Under the pieces are notes generated by a model. The model was given only the letters and a program-made list of their open reading frames with translations, was not told the DNA's origin and made no database searches. Source: Haloactinospora alba (GTDB taxonomy: Bacteria > Actinomycetota > Actinomycetes > Streptosporangiales > Streptosporangiaceae). From it: DNA of 64,000 nt. A program made the position numbers and the translations under genes. The stretch is from the NCBI RefSeq assembly GCF_006717075.1, contig NZ_VFQC01000001.1, positions 3,147,501 to 3,211,500 of the forward strand, given 5' to 3'. Below, piece by piece: positions 1-9,424 of the stretch; position 1 is the first letter of the stretch; every line of letters begins with the position of its first letter.

Positions 1-863
1 CCGATGGTCAGGGTGCCCTCGTCCGGGTCGGCGCCGACGACGGCGCGCACCAGGAAGTCGCCGTGTTCGTGGCGCTCGGCGTACTCGTCCATGGCGATGC
101 CGATGTGCAGCCCCAGCGAGGCCAGCTCCTGCTCCTCCTCGGGGAGCGCGTTGATGACGCCCTCCACCTTCTCGTAGGCGGGAGCGCCGGCCAGTTCCAC
201 GATGGTGTTGCCCTCGGCCTTGGTGACCGCCATGGCGGGGCCGATCGGGCGGCAGCCCTGGCTGACCATGGTGCCGACGACGTTGTCGCCGCCCAGGATG
301 AGGCCGACCGCTCCGGAGTCGGCCACCTCACCCTCGAGGAACAGCCGCACCGAGTCCTGTCCGCGCATCCCGTCGGCGAGGCCGCCCACGAGCGGCAGCC
401 CTCCCAGGGCGGTGGTGGACTGCTCCACGAACGACTGCGCCGGGAACTCGTAGGGGTTGGCCAGCAGCAGCGCCGCGCGGTCGGAGGGGGTGGGTTCGTG
501 CATCCCCACGACGGCGAGGTGGTCCTCCTCCGGGACCACGTCGAGTCGGAACGGGGTGAGGGTCACGCCGGGGAGCCGCGCGGCCCACACGCTCACCGCC
601 CCCTGTTCCTCGACCCCGCGCCCCTCGCCGATGACGCCGGTGGCGCTGCACCCCACCGCCACGGCGCCCCCGCCGTGGGCCATGACGCGTTCCCCCGCGA
701 GCACCACCTCGTCCGGGTCCTCGCCGCAGACGAAGAAACACAGGAGGTCCACGGGCCCGTCGAGCGGCGCCACCGCGCGCAGTACCGCCCGCTCAGCCGC
801 GCTCACCAGGTCGGCACCCGTAGCCAGAGCTTCGCCGAACGTGGCCACTCGTCGCCACCTCAC
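1..863 (-). CDS. FIST domain protein (partial, runs off the window)
   Basis: The reading frame translates to a FIST N/FIST C protein, a predicted small-ligand sensor module of signal-transduction proteins. About 287 residues are visible. The FIST-C part is recognisable by the stretch around VSQGCRPIGP, followed by a typical AEGNTIVELAGAPA segment near 170-250 on the plus-strand coordinates. The C-terminus lies beyond base 1. I place the start at a GTG (863); a second in-frame GTG at 848 is possible and neither has a strong ribosome site. It is divergent from the ATPase gene at 1009. No kinase or cyclase domain is visible in the part present, so it may be a stand-alone sensor. Confidence 0.8.
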   Translation of the reverse strand, partial: MRWRRVATFGEALATGADLVSAAERAVLRAVAPLDGPVDLLCFFVCGEDPDEVVLAGERVMAHGGGAVAVGCSATGVIGEGRGVEEQGAVSVWAARLPGVTLTPFRLDVVPEEDHLAVVGMHEPTPSDRAALLLANPYEFPAQSFVEQSTTALGGLPLVGGLADGMRGQDSVRLFLEGEVADSGAVGLILGGDNVVGTMVSQGCRPIGPAMAVTKAEGNTIVELAGAPAYEKVEGVINALPEEEQELASLGLHIGIAMDEYAERHEHGDFLVRAVVGADPDEGTLTI

Positions 864-1008
864 ATCTCGGGCCGAAACAGTCTTTCGGGGACCATACTCC
901 CAGTCGTGGCGGGTGAAACTCGGCGACAACCCGGGGAATTCCCGCATCTCGGGGAAGCCACGGGCGAAACCGGTGGTGTGTTCTCCCGCTGGCCCTACAC
1001 TTGTACGC

Positions 1009-2448
1009 GTGTCTGCTGTCACGTCCCCCCATGCTTCGCACGACTGGCCCACGACCCTCGGTGCTCTGCGGGCGAGCGGGCACCGGCACCGCTCCGTGGG
1101 ATCCGAGGTGCGCCAGAATCTGCACGCCCGGCTGCGTTCGGGGGAGGAGCGCTTCCCCGGCGTCGTGGGTTTCGACACGACGGTGCTGCCGCAGCTGGAG
1201 CGGGCGCTGCTGGCCGGTCACGACGTGCTCCTGGTCGGACGGCACGGCCAGGGCAGGAGCCGTCTGCTGCGCGCCGTGGCGGCGCTGCTCGACGAGTGGA
1301 CCCCCGCGGTGGCGGGGTGCGCCGTCAACGATCACCCCTACGCGCCGGTGTGCCCCGCCTGCCGGGAGGCCGCGGCCGAGGCGGGCGAGGACCTGCCGGT
1401 GGTATGGCGGCACCGCACGGAGCGGTACAACGAGAAGCTGTGCACCCCCGACACGAGTGTCGGCGACCTCATCGGCGACATCGACCCGGTGAGGCTGGCT
1501 GACGGGTACCCCCTCAGCGACCCGCGCGCCGTGCACTACGGGCTGGTTCCGCGCACCAACCGCGGGGTGGTCGGTGTGAACGAGCTTCCGGAGCTGGCGG
1601 CCCAACTGCAGGTGGCGCTGTTGGACGTGCTGGAGGAACGCGAGGCCCACGTCCGCGGCCACACGCTGCGGCTGCCGCTGGACGTGCTGGTGCTCGCCAC
1701 CGCCAACCCGGAGAACCCCACGCGCCGCGGCCGGATCGTGGCGCCGCTCAGGGACCGGTTCGGCGCCCATGTGCGGACCCACTACCCGGAGGATCCCGAC
1801 GCGGAGGCGGCCCTGATCCGCCAGGAGGCGCGGGTGGACGACGGCCCGGACGTTCCCGACCACCTGATGGAGATCGCCGCCCGGTTCGTCCGGCTCGTGC
1901 GGGAGTCGCCGTCCGTGGACGAACGTTGCGGTGTCTCGACCCGGCTCGGCACCGACGCCGTGGAGACCGCGGCGGCCTCGGCCGCGCGGCGCGGCGCCCT
2001 CACCGGTGAGGAGCACCCGGTGGCGCGGGTGTGCGACCTGGAACCGGCCGTGGACACGCTCCGGGACCGGGTCGAGTTCGAGGCCGGCGAGGAGGAGCGG
2101 GGGCGGGAGATCCTGACGCACCTGCTGCGCCGCGCCACCCTCGACACGTTCCGGAACCTCCTGGGCGACGCGGAGTTGGGCGAGCTCACCGGAGTGTTCA
2201 CCGGCGGGGCCACGGTGGCGTCGGGGCCGCTGGTCAGTAGCGCCACGCTGCTGGACCGCCTGGGCCCGGTTCCCGAGCTGGCCGAGCTGACCAGTCGGGT
2301 GCGGACTCCCGCCGCGGACGGGGACGGGAGCGCCGAACACGACCGGGGGCACACGGCAGCCGCTGTGGAGTTCGCTCTGGAGGGGCTGTACCTGAACCGT
2401 CAGCTCTCCAGGGACACCGCGCACGACGGAGTCGTCTACCGACTGTGA
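1009..2448 (+). CDS. MoxR/ChlI-like AAA+ ATPase
   Basis: A 479-residue protein resembling the magnesium-chelatase ChlI/MoxR ATPases that pair with VWA proteins. The P-loop is near residues 77-84 and reads GRHGQGRS, so the usual Walker A lysine is an arginine. A cysteine pair (CPAC) follows near residue 115, and the NELPELAAQLQ/LDVLEERE region matches the ChlI Walker B area. The start is GTG at 1009, giving the N-terminus VSAVTSPH; longer in-frame extensions overlap the FIST promoter region and look non-coding. The stop overlaps the next gene's earliest possible start, indicating an operon with the VWA protein. Substrate unknown; true Mg chelation is unlikely because no chlorophyll or cobalamin genes are nearby. 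Confidence 0.85.
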   Translation: MSAVTSPHASHDWPTTLGALRASGHRHRSVGSEVRQNLHARLRSGEERFPGVVGFDTTVLPQLERALLAGHDVLLVGRHGQGRSRLLRAVAALLDEWTPAVAGCAVNDHPYAPVCPACREAAAEAGEDLPVVWRHRTERYNEKLCTPDTSVGDLIGDIDPVRLADGYPLSDPRAVHYGLVPRTNRGVVGVNELPELAAQLQVALLDVLEEREAHVRGHTLRLPLDVLVLATANPENPTRRGRIVAPLRDRFGAHVRTHYPEDPDAEAALIRQEARVDDGPDVPDHLMEIAARFVRLVRESPSVDERCGVSTRLGTDAVETAAASAARRGALTGEEHPVARVCDLEPAVDTLRDRVEFEAGEEERGREILTHLLRRATLDTFRNLLGDAELGELTGVFTGGATVASGPLVSSATLLDRLGPVPELAELTSRVRTPAADGDGSAEHDRGHTAAAVEFALEGLYLNRQLSRDTAHDGVVYRL

Positions 2449-2465
2449 GAGCCGCAGGAGTGGCA

Positions 2466-4349
2466 ATGGACCGTTACCGGTACGGCCGGCCCCCCGGCTC
2501 CGGTCTCGACCGGCTGGCGGCGCTGGCCCTAGAGGAGCTGGGGCGCGGGGTGCGACGCGGCGCCACCCCGCGGGAGGCGCTGCACGGACTGCTCCGCCGC
2601 GGCCTTCAGGACACCCCCGGCATCGACGGTGTGCTGGAGGAGGCGCGCCTGCGGCGGGAGCGGTTGCTCTCGGCGGGCCACCCGGACGGGACGCTGACCC
2701 GCGCGCGTTCCCTGCTGGAGCGGGCGCTGCGCCAGGAGCGCGCCGTGCTGTCGTCCGACGGCGGGGGTGCCGCGCGGTTGCGGGAGGTGGGCCTCGGGTC
2801 GGTTCCCGCCGACGTCCCGGCGGCACTGCGCGCGCTGGCGGACTACCGGTGGCGGTCGGCGGCCGCGCGGGCGACGTTCGACCGGTTGTGGGACCTGGTG
2901 TACCGGGAGATCGCCGAGGCGTGGGTCCCCGGAGCGAAGGAGGGCCTGCGCGAGGCGCCCCCCGCCACGGAGCACCGTTTCCGGGCGATGCTGGCGGCGC
3001 TCACCCGGATGCTGGAGGCCGACGCCCGGGGGGCGTCGGTGGACGACGCGGCCTTCCTGGCCGAGTACGGCGACCTCCTCCCGCGGGGGCCGCGCGACCT
3101 CGACGAGCTGGTGGACCTCCTGGCCCGCCGTGCGGCCGCTCTGCGGCGCGTGCTGGAGTCCGTACCCCCGCAACGGAACGCGGAGCTGCGCGGCCTCGTC
3201 GCCGTGGGTGCCGAGGAGGCGGGGATAGCGGGAGAGCTGGAGCGGCTGTCGGAAGCGTTGCGGGCGCGCCGCCCGGACCTGGCGTTCTCCGGTGGCCGGG
3301 AGACCACCGGGCCGAGTCCGCTGGGGCTGGGGGCGGCCACCACCGTGGCCCGGGAACTCGCCGACCTGGCGGAGGTGGAGGCGGCGCTGCGGTCCCAGGA
3401 CGCGGACGCGGCGCTGGAGCGGGTCGACCTGGCCGCGGTGTCGCGCTGCCTGGGGGACACCGCCGCCGAGGACCTCACACGGCTGGGCGGTCTGGAGCGG
3501 CGGCTACGCGAGGGTGGCTACCTGGAGGGGACGCGCCGCCGTCCGCGACTGACTCCGAGGGCGGTGCGCCGGCTGGGTGAGGCCGCCCTGCGGGAGGCGA
3601 CGGCCGCGCTGGAAGCCGACCCCCGCAACAGCGCCATCCGCGGGTGTGCGGGTGAACCGTCCGGCCATTCCACGGGCGCGGCGCTGGCGGCGCGTAACGC
3701 GGTCGGACGCGAGCGTGACCCGCGGGGGCGGCTGCGGTTGGACCCGCACGACCTCGCGCCCGCCACGGGGGGTGGACACGGCGGCGCCGCGGCGGTGTGC
3801 CTGCTGCTCGACATGTCCTACTCGATGGTGCGGGGTGAGGTGTGGGACAGCGCCAAGGCGGCGGCGATGGCCCTGAACACCCTGGTCAGCACGCGTTTCC
3901 CGCAGGACGCGCTCCGTGTCATCGGCTTCAACGACCGCGCGCGGGAGATCCCCGGCCACGAGCTGCTGGGGCTGGCGTGGGAACCGGTGCAGGGCACCAA
4001 CCTGCAGCACGCCCTGGCCTTGGCGGGGCGCCACCTGGACCGCTGTCCCGGTTTCGACCCGGTCGTTCTGGTGGTGACGGACGGGGAACCGACGGCCCAC
4101 CTGGAACCGGACGGTTCGGTGTCGTTCGCGTGGCCGCCGTCGCCCCGGACCACGGAGGCGACCCTGGCCGAGGTGGACCGGATGGCGCGCCGGGAGGCGT
4201 CGCTGACGACGTTCCTGCTGTCCGGCGACGCCCGGTTGGAGGACTTCGCGCGGCGGGCCCGCGACCGCGGCGGGGGCCGGGTGGTGCCCACCGACGGCGG
4301 TGAGCTCGGGGGCCGCGTGGTGCGCGAGCTGCTGCGTCGGCGGCGGTGA
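2466..4349 (+). CDS. VWA domain protein, partner of the upstream ATPase
   Basis: A 627-residue protein with a C-terminal von Willebrand A domain. The MIDAS motif DMSYS sits near residue 450, and VVTDGEPTAH further on supplies the later MIDAS/beta-strand segment. The long N-terminal part is helical and rich in Arg/Glu/Leu. I prefer ATG 2466 because CAGGAG lies five bases upstream; a GTG at 2445 overlapping the preceding stop is the alternative. ATPase plus VWA pairs act together as chaperone-like or chelatase-like machines in known families; the target here cannot be read from the sequence. Confidence 0.87.
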   Translation: MDRYRYGRPPGSGLDRLAALALEELGRGVRRGATPREALHGLLRRGLQDTPGIDGVLEEARLRRERLLSAGHPDGTLTRARSLLERALRQERAVLSSDGGGAARLREVGLGSVPADVPAALRALADYRWRSAAARATFDRLWDLVYREIAEAWVPGAKEGLREAPPATEHRFRAMLAALTRMLEADARGASVDDAAFLAEYGDLLPRGPRDLDELVDLLARRAAALRRVLESVPPQRNAELRGLVAVGAEEAGIAGELERLSEALRARRPDLAFSGGRETTGPSPLGLGAATTVARELADLAEVEAALRSQDADAALERVDLAAVSRCLGDTAAEDLTRLGGLERRLREGGYLEGTRRRPRLTPRAVRRLGEAALREATAALEADPRNSAIRGCAGEPSGHSTGAALAARNAVGRERDPRGRLRLDPHDLAPATGGGHGGAAAVCLLLDMSYSMVRGEVWDSAKAAAMALNTLVSTRFPQDALRVIGFNDRAREIPGHELLGLAWEPVQGTNLQHALALAGRHLDRCPGFDPVVLVVTDGEPTAHLEPDGSVSFAWPPSPRTTEATLAEVDRMARREASLTTFLLSGDARLEDFARRARDRGGGRVVPTDGGELGGRVVRELLRRRR

Positions 4350-4383
4350 CTCCGCCACCGGTGCCGCTGGCGGGCGCTGCGGG

Positions 4384-5181
4384 TCAGTGCTCGAAGATGC
4401 TGACGTCGGTGGCGTCCCGGACGAGTTCCGGGGAGATGTCCCCCTCGGCGTAGAGCAGTTGGTGGCGGTCGGCCGGCATCAGGGTCTTGGTGAACCGGAC
4501 CGGTGTGGTGCCGGAGTAGGACATGCGCTCGTGCACCAGCAGCGGGATGCCCGGCCCCAGACCGAACAGGGTGGAGTCCCGCAGGGAGGGCATGCGGGCC
4601 CCGACGACGTCCCAGGAGGAGGTGTAGGGGTATCCCAGGTCGGCGAGGACGGCGCTCGTCCCCTGCGGCAGGTCGTCGGGACGCATCAGTTCGGTGTGCG
4701 TCGCGATGTGGTCGGGATAGTAGGACAGCTGCCGCTCCCACAACCGGCCCTCCACGAAACGGTCGCAGCGGCGGGTGACGACGAACCCCGCGGCGTCGGA
4801 GGGGTCCAGGTTCAGCAGGCTCGCCAGGTAGCCGGTGGCGGGTTCCACGAGCACCTGGAGCTGCTGTTCCGGTTCCAGTCCCTGCTCGTGTTTCAGCCGG
4901 TCCGCGTACTGGGTGTAGCGCTCGTCGTCGGAGATGCCGGGCAGGGTGCTGGCCAGGTGGGTGGTGGGTTTGTACGAGCGGACCCTGCTCCCGCTGCCCT
5001 GTTTGGTGTCGATCCTGCCGCGGCCCGCCAGCTCCTGCAGGGCCCTGCGGATGGTGTTCCGTGACGTGCCGTACCGACCCATGAGCTGGTCCTCGGTGGG
5101 CAGCGCCGCCCCGGGGGTGTACCGGCCGGTGTCGATCTCTTCCATGAGTTCCTGAGCGATCTCCAGGTGCCGGGGCTCCAT
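4384..5181 (-). CDS. GntR family regulator with UTRA domain
   Basis: A 265-residue regulator: an N-terminal GntR winged helix (residues about 5-70, with RYTPGAALPTEDQLM and SRNTIRRALQEL) followed by a UTRA ligand-binding domain (about 90-260). A TAGGAG sequence lies six bases before ATG 5181, so I use that start rather than the upstream in-frame ATG. It is convergent with the VWA gene. UTRA domains usually bind small carbon compounds. No catabolic gene is adjacent, so the effector and regulon are unknown. Confidence 0.88.
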   Translation of the reverse strand: MEPRHLEIAQELMEEIDTGRYTPGAALPTEDQLMGRYGTSRNTIRRALQELAGRGRIDTKQGSGSRVRSYKPTTHLASTLPGISDDERYTQYADRLKHEQGLEPEQQLQVLVEPATGYLASLLNLDPSDAAGFVVTRRCDRFVEGRLWERQLSYYPDHIATHTELMRPDDLPQGTSAVLADLGYPYTSSWDVVGARMPSLRDSTLFGLGPGIPLLVHERMSYSGTTPVRFTKTLMPADRHQLLYAEGDISPELVRDATDVSIFEH

Positions 5182-5428
5182 ACTCGCTCCTACCGGTCGT
5201 GGGATTGGTTCCAATGATTCTACCCATGAGACTTGACTCACGCTGGACAAGACAGCATGGTGGGACTTGTAGGAATGAATCGCATAAAGCCGAACAGTGG
5301 AAAGAGTCGCTCAGGGCACGTGACGACAGCACCGCTCGGCGGAGTGGGTTCATTACTCTCCCGGGGCTCGGGCCCCGCTACCGTGCGGGCTCCACGGCAG
5401 CGCCGCACGAAAAGAGAGGAGGGGAACA

Positions 5429-5704
5429 ATGCCCCTGATACTCGGTACTCTCGTGCTGCTTCTCGTGGCTTTCTTCAGCCTCGTCCTCGGTGTTCTGATC
5501 GCCGCCAGCATCGGCATCAAGCGCGATGACCGCGGCGACTACCACGCCCTGCGGGACGGCACGAGCGAGCGCCGCTTCTCGGGCGCCGGCCGCAGCCTCT
5601 CCGGGCTACGGTTTCCCGACCAGGAGGAGCAGGAAGGCCGGGAGGAGTCCGACGGGGACAGTGACGACGGGGTGCCGCCCAGCCACCACACCGCCACGGT
5701 GTGA
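5429..5704 (+). CDS. small single-pass membrane protein
   Basis: A 91-residue protein of unknown function. The first 30 residues form one strong hydrophobic helix (LILGTLVLLLVAFFSLVLGV and on), followed by a charged cytoplasmic tail rich in Asp/Glu/Arg. The ribosome site AGAGGAGGGG precedes ATG 5429. It stands alone between the divergent GntR gene and the convergent cystathionine gamma-synthase gene. Confidence 0.72.
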   Translation: MPLILGTLVLLLVAFFSLVLGVLIAASIGIKRDDRGDYHALRDGTSERRFSGAGRSLSGLRFPDQEEQEGREESDGDSDDGVPPSHHTATV

Positions 5705-5810
5705 CCCCCGCCCGACGCTCCCCCCACGTGCGGCGACAGCAACCGCACGCGCCCGGCTCGTGCCGGACGCGCGGTTGTACCGCCGCGCGGGAACCGGGCC
5801 GGACGCCCGG

Positions 5811-6956
5811 TCACCCGGCGAGTGCCTGCCGCAGGTCGGCGAGCAGGTCCTCGGCCGCCTCGATACCGACCGACAGCCGCACCAGGTCAGCGGGCACCTC
5901 CAGCGCCGACCCGGCCGTCGAGGAGTGCGTCATCCTCCCCGGGTGCTCGATCAACGACTCCACCCCTCCCAGGGACTCGCCCAGCGTGAACACCCGCGCC
6001 CGCTCGCACAGCCGCAGCGCGGCGTCCTCGCCGCCGGACAGCCGGACCGACACCATGCCGCCGAAACCCGACATCTGGTTCGCGGCCACCTTGTGCCCCG
6101 GATGGTCCGCCAGGCCGGGGTAGAGCACCTCCCGCACCGCCGGGTGCTCGGACAGCTCCCGGACGACGCGCTCGGCGTTGGCGCAGTGCCGGTCCATCCG
6201 CACCCCGAGCGTCTTCACCCCCCGCAGCGTCAGCCAGGAGTCGAACGGCCCCGCGATGGCGCCCATGGTCTTCTGGTGGAACGCCAGCCGCTCCCCCAGC
6301 TCGGCGTCGGCGGCCACCAGCGCACCACCGACGACGTCGGAGTGGCCCCCCAGGTACTTGGTGGTGGAGTGCGCCACCACGTCCGCCCCGAGGGCGAGCG
6401 GCTGCTGCAGGTAGGGCGAGGCGAAGGTGTTGTCCACCACCAGCAGCGCTCCCGCCTCGTGGGCGATGCCGGCGAGCGCCGCGATGTCGGTGACGTTCAG
6501 CAACGGGTTCGTCGGCGTCTCCGTCCAGACCGCCACGGTCTCGGGACGGATGGCGGCGCGCACCGCCTCCGGGTCGGTCTGGGGCACCGCATCCCAGCTC
6601 ACCCCCCACCGCTGCAGCACGGTGGAGAACAGCCGGAACGTCCCCCCGTAGGCGTCGTCGGGGATGATCACGTGGTCGCCCGGCCCCGCGATGGTGCGCA
6701 GCAGCGTGTCCTCGGCCGCCATCCCGGAGGCGAACGCGAGACCGCGCGCGCCGGACTCCAGTGCCGCCAGGCACTCCTCCAGCGCGCTACGCGTGGGATT
6801 GGCCGCACGTGAGTACTCGTAGCCCCCGCGCAGCCCGCCGACACTGTCCTGGGCGTAGGTGCTGGTCTGGTGGATCGGGACCACGACCGAACCGGTACCG
6901 GCGTCGGCTTCCTGTCCCGCGTGGATCGCGCGTGTGTCAAACCCGTCGAACGTCAT
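5811..6956 (-). CDS. metB: cystathionine gamma-synthase/lyase
   Basis: A 381-residue Cys/Met-metabolism PLP-dependent enzyme. The N-terminus (TRAIHAGQ, IHQTSTYAQ), the substrate-site YEYSRAANPTR and the PLP-lysine motif HSTTKYLGGHSDVVGG are all intact. Such enzymes condense O-acyl-homoserine with cysteine, or run as gamma-lyases on cystathionine; sequence alone does not separate the two. With cystathionine beta-synthase nearby at 7795-9162, a reverse transsulfuration role (methionine to cysteine) is likely. The start at 6956 matches the family N-terminus; its ribosome site is weak. Confidence 0.92.
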   Translation of the reverse strand: MTFDGFDTRAIHAGQEADAGTGSVVVPIHQTSTYAQDSVGGLRGGYEYSRAANPTRSALEECLAALESGARGLAFASGMAAEDTLLRTIAGPGDHVIIPDDAYGGTFRLFSTVLQRWGVSWDAVPQTDPEAVRAAIRPETVAVWTETPTNPLLNVTDIAALAGIAHEAGALLVVDNTFASPYLQQPLALGADVVAHSTTKYLGGHSDVVGGALVAADAELGERLAFHQKTMGAIAGPFDSWLTLRGVKTLGVRMDRHCANAERVVRELSEHPAVREVLYPGLADHPGHKVAANQMSGFGGMVSVRLSGGEDAALRLCERARVFTLGESLGGVESLIEHPGRMTHSSTAGSALEVPADLVRLSVGIEAAEDLLADLRQALAG

Positions 6957-7059
6957 GCGGCCCAGGTTAGGCGCACTGGCACCGGGTGCGCTGCCGGTTC
7001 GCCACAACCGGGCGCTCTGACCTCACGCCCCGGAGGAGGCGGCGCGCGGTTCCGGCGGG

Positions 7060-7710
7060 CTACGGCGCCTCCTCCTCCGTCTCGTGGGTGCGCAGCGGTG
7101 GAACCCAGCCGGCGTCGGCGTCGTAACGGCGCACGATCCGCCCGGGCACACCGGCGATGACGCTGTGGTCGGGGTAGTCCCCCGCCCGCACGACCGAGCT
7201 CGCCGCCACCACGCAGTTGCGGCCGAGCCGCGCGCCGGGCAGCACGACGGCGTTCGCGCCGATCCAGGTTCCGGAACCCACCCGCACCGGGTCGTCGGCG
7301 GGCCACTGGTGGCCCACCGGCACGTCGGGGTCGGTGTACACGTGGTTCTGGTCGCTGATGTAGACGTAGGGACCGGTGAAGACGTTGTCGCCCAGTTCGA
7401 TGGAGCAGTGCGCCACCACGTGCGACCCGCGGCCGATGGTGCACCCGTCCCCGATCCGGATCAGCGGGTCCGGCCCCAGGTCGAGTCCGGGCACCATGCC
7501 GGCGGTGAGTGTGATGTCCGCGCCGAGCAGCGTGTGTGAGCCGAGCACGATCCACGGCTCACCGAAGATCGTGGCGTGCGGGAACGCGATCGACGTTCCC
7601 GGGCCGTAGCCCGCGAACCGGCGGGCGGCCCGGGAACCGGAACGGGTCTCGGCGCTGCGTCGGGCCCACGTCCACACAGCGCGCACCAACCAGGACAACA
7701 GCCGCGACAC
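7060..7710 (-). CDS. hexapeptide-repeat acyltransferase
   Basis: A 216-residue left-handed beta-helix acyltransferase of the maltose/galactoside O-acetyltransferase type. Repeats of the [LIV]-G-x4 class run through residues 60-190 (for example IRIGDGCTIGRGSHVV, GSGTWIGANAVVLPGARLG), with the catalytic-type His in the SDQNHVY segment. A GTG at 7710 is used. It lies between the two transsulfuration genes on the same strand, with gaps of 84 and 103 bases, so it may be co-transcribed. The acceptor substrate is unknown; serine O-acetylation is possible but not shown by the sequence. Confidence 0.8.
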   Translation of the reverse strand: MSRLLSWLVRAVWTWARRSAETRSGSRAARRFAGYGPGTSIAFPHATIFGEPWIVLGSHTLLGADITLTAGMVPGLDLGPDPLIRIGDGCTIGRGSHVVAHCSIELGDNVFTGPYVYISDQNHVYTDPDVPVGHQWPADDPVRVGSGTWIGANAVVLPGARLGRNCVVAASSVVRAGDYPDHSVIAGVPGRIVRRYDADAGWVPPLRTHETEEEAP

Positions 7711-7794
7711 GCAGAAACCCCTACATTTACCGACCAGTAGCTGACCAGTGAAACGGTAATAGCAACCGCGCGCCGCGTGGAACGCCGGGTGGGC

Positions 7795-9162
7795 TCACCC
7801 GGACAGGTGGGCCAGCAGGTCCTGGCGGGTCAGCACCCCGGCGGGTTTGCCGTCCATCAGCACCACCACGGCGCCGCCCTTCTCCAGCAGGCCGATGCAG
7901 CGGCTCACCGGCTCGCCGGAGCCCACGGCGGGAAGCGGCGGGCTCATGTGCGTCTCCACGGTGTCGCCGAGCTGGGCGCGGGAGTTGAACAGGGCGTCCA
8001 ACATGTCGCGTTCGGCGATGGCCCCCACCACCTCCGCCGCCATGACCGGAGGCTCCGCCTTGATGACGGGAAGCTGGGATACCTGGTACTCGCGCATGAT
8101 CGCCACCGCGGTCCCCACCGTCTCGTAAGGGTGGATGTGGACGAACTCGGGCAGCTCCGATCCCTTGCCGGCGAGCACGTCCCCGGCGGTGGCCTCCTCG
8201 GTCTCGGCGGAGAGGAAACCGTAGTCGGCCATCCACTCGTCGTTGAAGATCTTGGTGAGGTACCCGCGCCCCCCGTCGGGCAGCAGCACCACGATGACGT
8301 CGTCGGGTCCGGCCGTGGCCGCCACCCGCAGCGCCGCGACGGTCGCGAGCCCGCAGGAGCCGCCGACCAGCAGCGTCTCCTCCTTCGCGAGCCTGCGGGT
8401 CATCACGAAGGACTCCTTGTCGGTGACCGCGAGGACCTCGTCGCAGACCTGCGGGTCGTACGTCTCGGGCCAGATGTCCTCACCGACGCCCTCCACCATG
8501 TAGGGACGCCCGCTGCCACCGGAGTAGACCGACCCCTCGGGATCGGCCCCGATCACCCGCACCCTGCCGCCGGAGATCTCCTTGAGGTAGCGGCCGGCGC
8601 CGGTGATGGTGCCGCCGGTGCCGATACCGCACACGAAGTGCGTGACGCGCCCCTCGGTCTGCTCCCAGATCTCGGGGCCGGTGGTGTGGTAGTGCGAGGC
8701 GGGGTTGTTCTGGTTGGCGTACTGGTCGGGTTTCCACGCGCCCGGTGTGGTGGCCGCCAGCCGGTCGGACACCGAGTAGTAGGAGTCCGGATGGTCCGGC
8801 GCGACCGTGGAGGGGCACACCACCACCTCAGCGCCGTAGGCGCGCAGCACCGACAGCTTGTCCGAGCCGACCTTGTCCGGGCAGACGAAGACGCACCGGT
8901 AGCCCTTCTCCGCCGCGACGATCGCCAGTCCCACGCCGGTGTTCCCCGACGTCGGCTCGACGATCGTCCCGCCGGGGCGCAACTGGCCGCTGTTCTCCGC
9001 GTCCTCCACCATGCGCAGGGCGATCCTGTCCTTGACCGAGCCTCCCGGGTTGAAGTACTCGGCCTTGGCCAGCACGGTCGGCGCGAGTCCGGCTGTCAGC
9101 GCGTTCATCCGCACCAGCGGGGTGTTCCCGACGAGCTCGATCAACGAATCGTGCGTCCGCAT
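7795..9162 (-). CDS. cbs: cystathionine beta-synthase
   Basis: A 455-residue fold-type II PLP enzyme that makes cystathionine from homocysteine and serine. The PLP lysine is in GGSVKDRIA near residue 43, followed by the TSGNTG substrate loop and the GIGTGGTI phosphate-binding loop. Two C-terminal CBS domains (about residues 330-455) are present; these distinguish it from a simple cysteine synthase. The ATG at 9162 gives the family N-terminus HDSLIELVGNTPL; an AAAGGGG lies upstream. It is likely to work with the gamma-synthase/lyase at 5811-6956. Confidence 0.94.
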   Translation of the reverse strand: MRTHDSLIELVGNTPLVRMNALTAGLAPTVLAKAEYFNPGGSVKDRIALRMVEDAENSGQLRPGGTIVEPTSGNTGVGLAIVAAEKGYRCVFVCPDKVGSDKLSVLRAYGAEVVVCPSTVAPDHPDSYYSVSDRLAATTPGAWKPDQYANQNNPASHYHTTGPEIWEQTEGRVTHFVCGIGTGGTITGAGRYLKEISGGRVRVIGADPEGSVYSGGSGRPYMVEGVGEDIWPETYDPQVCDEVLAVTDKESFVMTRRLAKEETLLVGGSCGLATVAALRVAATAGPDDVIVVLLPDGGRGYLTKIFNDEWMADYGFLSAETEEATAGDVLAGKGSELPEFVHIHPYETVGTAVAIMREYQVSQLPVIKAEPPVMAAEVVGAIAERDMLDALFNSRAQLGDTVETHMSPPLPAVGSGEPVSRCIGLLEKGGAVVVLMDGKPAGVLTRQDLLAHLSG

Positions 9163-9424
9163 CAGCGGAGCCCCTTTCACATCTGCCCGGCGCACGGGGC
9201 TGGTTCCCACCCCCGTGGCCGCGGTCGCGGCTCTCAAGCGCACGGGCTGGTACGGCCCGTTTCCCCGAGCTTAACCCGATTGTGGCGAACACCACAGTCA
9301 CGAAGGGAAAGAAGTGGAACACGGGTAGTGGGGGGCGGGACACATTATGGAATCGCCGCTCCGCCCGAAACCGTTGGAACCAGTACCACCACCGGCCAGG
9401 AACCTGTCGGGGAGGAGGCCACAG

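Noticed and set aside
793-2826. A 677-residue minus-strand frame across the ATPase gene
   Set aside because: Arg/Pro/Gly-rich with no domain; it is the antisense shadow of the ATPase/VWA operon.
5700-9300. SAM or cobalamin riboswitch near the transsulfuration genes
   Set aside because: The leader regions are short and show no recognisable conserved riboswitch core.
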